Both the position numbers and the translations under genes were made by a program. From the NCBI GenBank assembly GCA_900554465.1, contig USHF01000087.1, forward strand, positions 1 through 6,454: a stretch of DNA of 6,454 nucleotides, given 5' to 3'. This DNA comes from an uncultured Collinsella sp. GTDB taxonomy: Bacteria; Actinomycetota; Coriobacteriia; Coriobacteriales; Coriobacteriaceae. The notes beneath the pieces are model-generated. The model was given only the letters and a program-made list of their open reading frames with translations, was not told the DNA's origin and did no database searches. Below, piece after piece: positions 1 through 5,103 of this stretch (within the stretch, counting starts at the first letter, position 1; each line of letters starts with the position of its first letter).

Positions 1-26
1 CAGCGTCAGATGTGTATAAGAGACAG
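1..26 (+). other. Nextera/Tn5 read-1 adapter remnant (synthetic)
   Basis: Bases 8-26 are exactly the 19-bp Tn5 mosaic end (AGATGTGTATAAGAGACAG), preceded by CAGCGTC, the 3' end of the Illumina Nextera read-1 adapter. This is library DNA, not genome. It supplies a false GTG start at 12-14 and the residues MYKRQ, which read straight into tex; a reader annotating this contig automatically would get a spurious N-terminus there. Confidence 0.98.
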
Positions 27-1487
27 GGCAAGCTCCGCGTGCGCGTGAACGTCGACGGCGCCGCCGCCACGGCGCGCCTCGGCAGTCGTTGGCCCCGACG
101 CCAGGGCGTCTTCGCGCCCGTTTTCGATGCCGCCATCGCCGACGGCTACAAGCGCCTCATGGCCCCCTCGCTAGAGCGCGAGGCCCGCGCCAAACTCACC
201 GTTCGCGCCCAGACCGAGGCCATCAACGTCTTTGCCAAGAATCTCGAGGGCCTGCTCTCGGCACGCCCCGTGCGCGGCGCCCGCGTGCTCGCACTCGATC
301 CGGGCTACCGCACCGGCTGCAAGGTCGCCGTCATGGACGAGACCGGCAAGCTGCTCGACCACGGCGTGGTCTACCCCACCAAGCCGCGCCACGACGTCGC
401 CGGCACCAAGCGCGAGCTCGCCCGCCTCGTCAAGAAGGACAGCGTCAACACCATCGTCATCGGCAACGGCACCGCCAGCCGCGAGACCGAGGAAGTCGTC
501 TCGGAGTTTATCGCCGAGCAGGCGCCTGGACTGCGATACACCATCGTCAACGAGGCCGGCGCGTCGGTGTACTCCGCCTCCGAGCTCGCCAGCCAGGAAT
601 ATCCAGACCTGGACGTCACCGTACGTGGCGCCATGAGCTTGGGTCGTCGCCTGCAGGACCCGCTGGCAGAGCTCGTTAAGATTCCGCCCCAGTCCATCGG
701 CGTGGGCCAATACCAGCACGACCTTGACCAGGCCGAGCTTTCGCGCACCCTGGGCCACGTGGTGGAGGACGTCGTCAACCGCGTAGGCGTCGACGTAAAC
801 ACCGCAAGCGCAAGCCTGCTGGGCTACGTGTCGGGCATTACGCCGAGCGTGGCCAAGAACATCGTGGCCTACCGCGAGGAAAACGGCGCCTTTACCGATC
901 GCCGCCAGCTTAAGAAGGTCCCCAAGCTGGGACCCAAGGCATACCTCAACGCCGCGGGCTTCCTGCGCATTAGCGGCGGCAAGAACCCGCTCGACGCGAC
1001 GAGCGTCCACCCCGAAAGCTACGAGGTGGCCACGTCCGTCCTGGAACGCGCAGGCGTTAAAGCCAGCGAGCTCAGCCGCGGCGGCGTGCCCGACATCGAG
1101 CGCCGCCTGGGCAGCATCTCGACGCTGGCAAGCGACCTGGACTGCGGCACCCTAACGCTCATCGACATTGTCAACGAGCTCAAGAAGCCCGGCCGCGACC
1201 CGCGCGACGACGCACCCGAGGTGGTCTTTAGCCGCTCGGCGCTTTCCATCGACGATCTGGAACCCGGCATGGAACTCAAGGGCACGGTGCGCAATGTTGT
1301 GGACTTTGGCGCCTTCGTCGACGTGGGCGTGCACCAGGACGGCCTCGTACACATCTCCAAGCTGGCCAACCGCTTCGTCAAGCACCCGAGCGACGTGGTG
1401 CGCGTCGGCGACACGGTCAAGGTGTGGGTCGAGAAGGTCGATCGCGACCGCAAGAAGATCTCCCTCACCATGGTGCGGGGGAAGTAA
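27..1487 (+). CDS. tex: Tex, RNA-binding transcription accessory protein (N-terminus missing)
   Basis: C-terminal 486 residues of a Tex family protein, usually about 750-800 residues, so roughly 300 N-terminal residues lie off the contig. Counting from the first genuine residue (G at 27), the end of the helical core carries GYKRLMAPSLERE (about 40-52). A YqgF/RNase H-like domain follows (about 86-215, starting LALDPGYRTGCK), then helix-hairpin-helix segments (about 230-320, with VGQYQHDL and AYREENGAFTDRRQL), and a C-terminal S1 RNA-binding domain (about 414-484, GTVRNVVDFGAFVDVGVHQDG). It ends at TAA 1485-1487. Tex is a cytoplasmic nucleic-acid-binding factor linked to transcription and, in pathogens, toxin gene expression; no enzymatic role is firmly established. 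Truncation is by the contig edge, not mutation: the frame is open throughout. Arginine codons are almost all CGC/CGT, with no AGA/AGG seen in the genuine part. Confidence 0.96.
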   Translation, partial: GKLRVRVNVDGAAATARLGSRWPRRQGVFAPVFDAAIADGYKRLMAPSLEREARAKLTVRAQTEAINVFAKNLEGLLSARPVRGARVLALDPGYRTGCKVAVMDETGKLLDHGVVYPTKPRHDVAGTKRELARLVKKDSVNTIVIGNGTASRETEEVVSEFIAEQAPGLRYTIVNEAGASVYSASELASQEYPDLDVTVRGAMSLGRRLQDPLAELVKIPPQSIGVGQYQHDLDQAELSRTLGHVVEDVVNRVGVDVNTASASLLGYVSGITPSVAKNIVAYREENGAFTDRRQLKKVPKLGPKAYLNAAGFLRISGGKNPLDATSVHPESYEVATSVLERAGVKASELSRGGVPDIERRLGSISTLASDLDCGTLTLIDIVNELKKPGRDPRDDAPEVVFSRSALSIDDLEPGMELKGTVRNVVDFGAFVDVGVHQDGLVHISKLANRFVKHPSDVVRVGDTVKVWVEKVDRDRKKISLTMVRGK

Positions 1488-1525
1488 ACCGCCAAAGCGA
1501 ATATCCCCTCTTCGCGGCAAGTGTC

Positions 1526-1558
1526 GCAAAGAGCGCGGGCGTTCCCCGCGCTCTTTGC
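1526..1558 (+). terminator. Strong GC-rich hairpin downstream of tex
   Basis: A perfect 14-bp stem (1526-1539 with 1545-1558, GCAAAGAGCGCGGG against its complement) with a 5-nt loop begins 39 nt after the tex stop. It is followed by CCCTTCGG rather than a T-tract, so it is a strong 3'-end hairpin but not a canonical intrinsic terminator. Its right arm overlaps a second possible hairpin (CTTTGCC 1553-1559 with GGCAAAG 1565-1571), so the two folds exclude each other. Confidence 0.6.
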
Positions 1559-1582
1559 CCCTTCGGCAAAGTGGGGTATACT
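1555..1582 (+). promoter_or_regulatory. Predicted sigma70-like promoter for the small RNA and HEPN gene
   Basis: TATACT at 1577-1582 is a good -10 box. TTGCCC at 1555-1560 is a 4/6 match to a -35 box at 16-bp spacing. The -35 lies inside the right arm of the hairpin that follows tex, so the tex 3' end and this promoter share sequence. Predicted transcription start is about 1588-1590. The call rests on motif match and on its position directly before the two-hairpin RNA; no start-site data are available. Confidence 0.55.
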
Positions 1583-1587
1583 GTCCG

Positions 1588-1650
1588 CAGTGTGAAAAGC
1601 CTTCGGGCTTTTAGCGGCTGCGGGTACCTGTACCTACAGCCGCATTTTTC
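1588..1650 (+). ncRNA. Predicted abiF-type small structured RNA (possible RNA antitoxin)
   Basis: About 60 nt between the predicted start and a T-tract fold into two adjacent hairpins. Hairpin 1 is AAAAGCC (1595-1601), a TTCG tetraloop (1602-1605) and GGCTTTT (1606-1612). Hairpin 2 pairs 1614-1620 with 1637-1643 (7 bp, GCGGCTG), has a C-A mismatch at 1621/1636, then a 5-bp upper stem (1622-1626 with 1631-1635, one G-U) closing a 4-nt loop, and ends in ATTTTT. It lies 18 nt before the start codon of an Abi_2/AbiF-family HEPN gene. A conserved RNA called the abiF motif is known upstream of such genes, and as I recall AbiF acts as a toxin held in check by such an RNA. Membership here is judged from position and architecture only; I cannot align it to the Rfam model. 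It could alternatively be a simple leader attenuator. Confidence 0.6.
1614..1649 (+). terminator. Intrinsic terminator between the small RNA and the HEPN start codon
   Basis: A 12-bp stem with one mismatch is followed directly by ATTTTTCGTTTT. The ribosome binding site GGAGG (1656-1660) begins 7 nt after the T-tract. Transcripts starting at 1588-1590 should mostly end here, so HEPN expression would need read-through or an undetected start downstream. Confidence 0.75.
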
Positions 1651-1667
1651 GTTTTGGAGGAACGATC

Positions 1668-2801
1668 ATGAAGGAGCGCCCGCTCATCCCGGCAGAACAA
1701 CAGGTCGCCCACCTCGCAGAGCGGGGCGTCCGCTTCGACATAATGAGCCCCAAGGATGCAGTCGCGTTCCTCCGCGACAAGAACTTCTTCTTCAAGGTCA
1801 AGGCGTTTGCGAAGTGCTTCTCAACGTATCGTAGCCCCGCGTCGGAGGGCTACGGACGCTACGTCAACCTAGACTTCGCCTACCTCGCCGAGCTCACCAG
1901 ACTCGACCACCACCTCCGCGAGCACATCCTCTCGATGACGCTTGACATCGAGCACTACATGAAGGTCCATCTAAACCGGACGATGATGGACGACGGCGCC
2001 GACGGGAAGGAGGTCCTCGACCTCCTCTTCGCCCACGAGAGGCTGCGTAAGGAGAGGATGCTGGAGGAGCGGTTCGATCCAAGCGGGTCAGAAGCCACCG
2101 TCGAGAGAATGAAGGCCATCGCCGACCGGCTAGATGGGGTGGGCGGCAGCGAGCGGGCGATGCTCTTCCTCGAGATGCTCCACATCGCCGAGGATCAGAC
2201 TTTGGGGATAGACCCGGAGCACCTCGAGCGCAGCGTCTCGTACCTCGGAGACTCGAACTACACCCGGGACCTCGCGAATAAGTACGGCAGACGCGAGGAC
2301 ATGTACGTCTGGAACTACCTGGAACTCGTCTCCTTCGGGGGAATCATCGCGCTTTACAAGTTCTACTTCTACGACCTCAGGAGGGAACGCAGCCAGGAGG
2401 CCGAATCCGTCAAGCAGCTCCTGTTCCCCGTGAAGGCCCTGCGCAACGCGGCCGCTCATAACGGCAACGTTCTGAACACGATCGGGCAGCGCCTACAGAA
2501 GCCCGTCGGCTCCATCGCGACGGCCGCGCGGGAGGAGCTCAGAATCGACCAGGAGCTCGTCGCCCTTACAAAGCGCTTCCCCGTCATCCACGACTTCACC
2601 GCACTCGTACTCTGCTTCGATAGAATCGTCAGCGATGCGGACGCGAGGTCGGAAAAGGCAGCAGGCCTGCGCACCCTGCGCGAGCGCTTCCTTGAGCACG
2701 CCGACTACTTCGAAAAGCAGATCGAGCTTGACCGAGGAATCAGGATGCTGGGGGAAGTCATGCGCTCGGGAGCCGATGCCATCTCCTCGAGCTCCCTATA
2801 G
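1668..2801 (+). CDS. Abi_2/AbiF-like HEPN protein, putative abortive-infection RNase toxin
   Basis: A complete 377-residue protein of the Abi_2 (AbiD/AbiF) family. ATG 1668 is supported by GGAGG at 1656-1660 with 7-nt spacing. Family hallmarks are visible: KVKAFAKCFSTYRS (43-56), YVNLDFAYLAELTRLDHHLR (65-84), the DIEHYMKVHL helix (93-102), WNYLELVSFGGIIALYKFYF (215-234), and RNAAAH (259-264), an R-X4-H HEPN motif with putative catalytic R259 and H264. HEPN proteins with this motif are typically metal-independent RNases; here cleavage is inferred. There is no signal peptide or membrane segment, so it should be cytoplasmic. It stands alone between housekeeping genes, preceded by its own promoter, small RNA and terminator, which suggests RNA-level restraint. 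I count 5 AGA and 6 AGG arginine codons, unlike tex, consistent with horizontal transfer. AbiD and AbiF are hard to separate by eye; the upstream RNA favours AbiF. Confidence 0.88.
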   Translation: MKERPLIPAEQQVAHLAERGVRFDIMSPKDAVAFLRDKNFFFKVKAFAKCFSTYRSPASEGYGRYVNLDFAYLAELTRLDHHLREHILSMTLDIEHYMKVHLNRTMMDDGADGKEVLDLLFAHERLRKERMLEERFDPSGSEATVERMKAIADRLDGVGGSERAMLFLEMLHIAEDQTLGIDPEHLERSVSYLGDSNYTRDLANKYGRREDMYVWNYLELVSFGGIIALYKFYFYDLRRERSQEAESVKQLLFPVKALRNAAAHNGNVLNTIGQRLQKPVGSIATAAREELRIDQELVALTKRFPVIHDFTALVLCFDRIVSDADARSEKAAGLRTLRERFLEHADYFEKQIELDRGIRMLGEVMRSGADAISSSSL

Positions 2802-3005
2802 CTCTTCAGTCCCCTAATAGCCCCTTGCCACTTGGGCCCCGCTCGGACAGAGTGGGTTCGAGTAGGTTCGAGCAACTCAGCAGCAATCCGACTACCCGCT
2901 GCATGAAAACCGCAGCTCAGACGCATGACATGCCGTCCCATGAAGCAGCGGGTTCGGGTAAGAGTACGTCCGAGTGGTCAGAGTAGGGCCCGACTTCCCC
3001 CTCTT
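2802..3005. other. Gene-free spacer with short repeats
   Basis: No credible gene on either strand; the open frames here have no recognisable domain or ribosome site. Two near-identical tandem 10-mers lie at 2851-2870 (AGTGGGTTCG, AGTAGGTTCG). A 9-bp inverted repeat, ACCCGCTGC (2894-2902) with GCAGCGGGT (2945-2953), extends imperfectly on the outside (CCGA against TCGG after a 2-nt bulge) around a 42-nt loop. No terminator with a T-tract is evident directly behind the HEPN stop at 2801. The stretch could be decayed mobile or recombination-site DNA, but nothing identifies it. Confidence 0.5.
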
Positions 3006-3189
3006 GGCGACGTGCAAAATCGCGAATATTCAGCATCTCTCGATAGCCCCGCTGTGCCTCAGAGAGCCATAAAAGCAAAAACGGCCCCCGTTTTAGCGTC
3101 AATTAGAGCCAAAACGGGGGCCGTTCCGTGCTTCAACCAGCTGGTAAAAGCCTTTACCGTGCTGAATATTCGCGATTTTGCACGTCGCC
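3006..3189. repeat. 184-bp element with perfect 30-bp inverted ends (MITE- or REP-like)
   Basis: Bases 3006-3035 are the exact reverse complement of 3160-3189 (30 of 30). Both arms contain GTGCAAAATCGCGAATATTC. Outside the arms the similarity continues imperfectly: CCCCCT at 2997-3002 and AGGGGG at 3192-3197. The 124-bp interior holds a nested 15-bp inverted repeat (3080-3094 with 3111-3125), a 10-bp palindrome ACCAGCTGGT (3136-3145) and a 6-bp hairpin GGTAAA/TTTACC (3143-3158). It encodes no credible protein and no transposase, and I see no clear target-site duplication. The right arm ends 17 bp before the stop codon of the transaldolase gene. A non-autonomous mobile element or a genome-wide intergenic repeat is likely; copy number elsewhere is unknown. 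Confidence 0.75.
3071..3125 (-). terminator. Intrinsic terminator for the transaldolase gene, inside the inverted-repeat element
   Basis: Read on the minus strand, AACGGCCCCCGTTTT (3125-3111) pairs with its exact complement (3094-3080) over a 16-nt loop. It is followed by TTT GCTTTT (the stem already ends in TT), giving a T-rich run over 3081-3071. It lies about 80 nt past the transaldolase stop in the correct direction. On the plus strand the stem is followed by CCGTG, so it is poor as a terminator for the HEPN gene. Confidence 0.7.
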
Positions 3190-3206
3190 GCAGGGGGTAC
3201 CCTTGC

Positions 3207-3911
3207 TTACGGCAGGATATGGAAGCCCAAAGCGGCGATATCCTTGGCAAAGCCGCGCACGGTGTCGAGCGAGACCTCGTACGGGTCGCGGCCAATGTTC
3301 TTGCGCTTGGCCAGGATGCTGTTGGGCACCGTGATGATCTGGCAACCGCAGGCCTCGGCCTGGTAAATGTTGATGAGCTCGCGCGTGGACGCCCACAGGA
3401 CCTCGCAGTTGGGCTTGGCGGCGGCCTTCTTGACCGACTCCGTCATAAACGGAATGGGATCGACGCCAGTGTCGGCGATACGGCCGGCAAAGAGCGAGAT
3501 GATGGACGGCGTCTCGGCGTCAACGGCCTCGACCATCTCGTCGACCTGCTCAGGCGTAAAGATGGTAGTGACGTTGACCTTGATGCCGTCGGCCGAAAGC
3601 TTGCGGACCAGCTCGGCGGTGGACTCGCCCTTGGTGGTCACGCACGGGATCTTAACGTAGACGTTCTCGGCCCAGGTAGCGATCTCGCGCGCCTCGACCT
3701 CCATGGTCTCGACGTCGTCGGCAAAGACCTCAAACGACACGGATACATCGGTGATGTGGGCCAGGACCTCCTTGGCAAACGCGCGGTAATCCGTCACGCC
3801 GCCCTTCTTCATAAGGGACGGGTTGGTCGTGAAACCCTGAACGTTGCCGTTCTCGTACATGTCGAGCATGCCCTCGAGGTTTGCGCCGTCAGCGAACACC
3901 TTGATTGCCAT
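3207..3911 (-). CDS. Transaldolase / fructose-6-phosphate aldolase family protein
   Basis: A 234-residue class I aldolase of the small, single-domain transaldolase/FSA family. Visible motifs are FADGA (6-10, with D8 at the conserved acid position), GFTTNPSLMKK (26-36), VYVKIPC (84-90) with K87 as the expected Schiff-base lysine, VTTIFTPEQ (114-122), FAGRIADTG (141-149) with R144 at the expected phosphate-binding site, and WASTRE (173-178). Transaldolases move a dihydroxyacetone unit between sugar phosphates in the non-oxidative pentose phosphate pathway; FSA members instead join dihydroxyacetone and glyceraldehyde 3-phosphate. I cannot tell these apart here. I chose ATG 3911-3909 because AAAGGA sits 9 nt before it; an upstream ATG at 3935 would put that site inside the gene. 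It is cytoplasmic and complete, with no clear operon partner: the phosphatase upstream is 289 bp away. Confidence 0.93.
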   Translation of the reverse strand: MAIKVFADGANLEGMLDMYENGNVQGFTTNPSLMKKGGVTDYRAFAKEVLAHITDVSVSFEVFADDVETMEVEAREIATWAENVYVKIPCVTTKGESTAELVRKLSADGIKVNVTTIFTPEQVDEMVEAVDAETPSIISLFAGRIADTGVDPIPFMTESVKKAAAKPNCEVLWASTRELINIYQAEACGCQIITVPNSILAKRKNIGRDPYEVSLDTVRGFAKDIAALGFHILP

Positions 3912-4200
3912 CTGCCTGATTCCTTTCGTCTGCATACGGCCGGTAAGCTGCTAAACACTTTACCTACGTTTATCAAGGCGTGAGCTGCGGGTTTTTATCT
4001 TCTCGGCGAACGGTATAAACACCTCAGTGTTTGGATTGATAAATCGATTGAGCATACAAAAGAAGAAAGCCTCAGTTTGAGCAAACGTCAGCGAGCGTGT
4101 TCCAGGTGCCGCAGGTCGCCGTGAAAGAGGAGCGACGCGTACTTTGGTACGCGAGCGACGGCTTGAACGGCGAGATGCGGTGCCTGGGACGCGCGCAGCT
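3912..4200. other. Intergenic region upstream of transaldolase; holds a dyad and a long hairpin
   Basis: There is no gene in these 289 bp. On the minus strand TTGATA (3976-3971) is a fair -35 box, but the -10 at 17-bp spacing (TAGCAG) is poor, so the transaldolase promoter is unassigned. AAACACCTCAGTGTTT at 4017-4032 is a perfect 6-bp dyad with a 4-bp centre, and AAACACT recurs at 3953-3959, which makes a regulator-binding site possible. GTTTGAGCAAAC (4075-4086) is a short dyad. The rest, 4095-4194, is the long hairpin listed separately. Confidence 0.5.
4095..4194 (+). repeat. 100-nt long imperfect hairpin, possible structured RNA
   Basis: A 19-bp outer stem pairs 4095-4113 with 4176-4194, a 2x2 internal loop follows, then a 7-bp stem (4116-4122 TCGCCGT with 4167-4173). 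A terminal 7-bp hairpin, CGCGTAC (4136-4142) with GTACGCG (4147-4153), has a TTTG loop. An 8-bp direct repeat GAGCGACG (4130-4137, 4153-4160) overlaps that hairpin. Four outer pairs are T-G as read on the plus strand (4098/4191, 4101/4188, 4107/4182, 4108/4181), so they remain wobble pairs in plus-strand RNA but become A-C mismatches in minus-strand RNA. It lies 6 bp from the phosphatase stop codon. No plus-strand promoter is convincing, so it may instead be a dispersed repeat or an mRNA 3'-end structure. Confidence 0.6.
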
Positions 4201-5028
4201 CTAGATCAACCCAAAGTGGCGCATCGCGGTGACGGTGCCGTCGTGTGCGACGTCGTCGGTCACGTAGTCGGCGACCGCCTTGACCTCGGGCATGGCGTTG
4301 CCCATGGCCACGGCCGTCTCGACGGCAGCGAGCATGCCCAGGTCGTTGCCCGAATCGCCAAAGCCAAAGGTGTGCGCATTTCCCTCGCGGCCCAGATACG
4401 TCAGCGCTCGCGCCACGCCCACGCCCTTGTTGATGCCCTTGGGGCTCAGCTCGCGATTCTGGCCACCGGTGTTGCAGGCCTCAAAATAGCGCTCGATAAA
4501 GCCGTCATCGTTGACTACGCGAGCCAAACTGGGCACATTGAGGCATACCTTGCCCACGCGCAGACTGCCGTCGACGCGCATTTCCTCGGCGCTGTGCACC
4601 ACAGAAGTGCCGATCAGAGACGACTGCTCAACACCCGCGGGTTCCAGGGCAAAAGTAGCCACGTTGGTCTCGAAAAAGGCCTCAATCCCTGCCACGGCCA
4701 TACGGCGTGCAAGCTCCTCGATAACGTCCTCGCCAAAGCAGTCCTCGTGTACCACGCGGCCCTCGACCTCGAGCGTGGCTCCCGCCATGGCAACGACACC
4801 CGCAGGCTCCAAAGCACGCAGGCCATCGGCAATCAGCCACAAGGGACGCCCCGTGCAGATAAATGCTTGGTGGCCCGCACTGCGCAGACGACCAAATGCA
4901 TCGACAACGGCCTTCGACGGGTGGACCGCATTGAAGTCCTTATCGGTCATATCGTCGGGATCGAACGACGTCAGCGTGCCGTCTACATCAAAAAAGAGCA
5001 CAGCGGATTCGGGGCACGCATCAATCAT
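4201..5028 (-). CDS. Cof-type HAD-IIB family phosphatase
   Basis: A 275-residue haloacid dehalogenase superfamily hydrolase with all four motifs: I, FFDVDGTL (12-19; nucleophile D14, acid D16); II, ICTGRP (57-62; T59); III, lysine in SPKGINKG (K197 or K201); IV, FGFGDSGNDLGM (221-232; D225 and D229 for Mg2+). The C-terminal AMGNAMPEVKAVADYVTDDVAHDG is typical of Cof/HAD-IIB proteins, which carry a large cap domain between motifs II and III and usually hydrolyse sugar phosphates or other phosphometabolites. The specific substrate cannot be read from sequence. Start ATG 5028-5026 is favoured by AAAGGA 6 nt upstream; the in-frame ATG at 5064 would bury that site. It is divergent from the methyltransferase gene, with 75 bp between start codons. 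The stop TAG is 4203-4201. Cytoplasmic and intact. Confidence 0.94.
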   Translation of the reverse strand: MIDACPESAVLFFDVDGTLTSFDPDDMTDKDFNAVHPSKAVVDAFGRLRSAGHQAFICTGRPLWLIADGLRALEPAGVVAMAGATLEVEGRVVHEDCFGEDVIEELARRMAVAGIEAFFETNVATFALEPAGVEQSSLIGTSVVHSAEEMRVDGSLRVGKVCLNVPSLARVVNDDGFIERYFEACNTGGQNRELSPKGINKGVGVARALTYLGREGNAHTFGFGDSGNDLGMLAAVETAVAMGNAMPEVKAVADYVTDDVAHDGTVTAMRHFGLI

Positions 5029-5066
5029 ATGGGTTCCTTTCGAGGATAAGGGCAAACGAAGCATCC

Positions 5067-5076
5067 ATCATATAAT
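5067..5076. promoter_or_regulatory. Overlapping divergent -10 boxes between phosphatase and rlmL
   Basis: A perfect TATAAT at 5071-5076 on the plus strand lies 28 bp before the rlmL start; no good -35 box is seen at 16-18 bp spacing. On the minus strand TATGAT (5072-5067), a 5/6 match, could serve the phosphatase, again with a poor -35. The two boxes overlap, so the two transcription starts may compete. Confidence 0.5.
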
Positions 5077-5103
5077 GGAGCGACGCAACCAGAGAGGTCA
5101 CCC

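Noticed and set aside
10..26. Apparent start codons and N-terminal residues for a gene at the contig start
   Set aside because: These bases are the Tn5 mosaic end; the residues MYKRQ are adapter translation.
171..1010. Minus-strand open frame of 279 codons
   Set aside because: It is antisense to tex, with low-complexity Ala/Gly/Val composition typical of a high-GC shadow frame.
1668..2801. Full Cas13 effector
   Set aside because: The protein has 377 residues with one R-X4-H motif and no CRISPR array nearby; Cas13 proteins are much larger with two HEPN domains.
2851..2875. tRNA T-arm suggested by GGTTCGAG
   Set aside because: No acceptor stem, anticodon arm or matching D-arm can be drawn around it; it is part of two tandem 10-mers.
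3006..3189. CRISPR array or integron attC site
   Set aside because: There are only two arms and they are inverted, not directly repeated at regular spacing; no cas or integrase gene is present and attC core sites are not recognisable.
2925..3983. Long plus-strand open frame of 352 codons
   Set aside because: It runs antisense through the transaldolase gene and across the inverted-repeat element, has no ribosome binding site or recognisable domain, and its opening is explained by GC-rich codon structure on the other strand.
4144..5049. Plus-strand open frame of 301 codons
   Set aside because: It is the antisense shadow of the HAD phosphatase, which has all four catalytic motifs and a good ribosome site.
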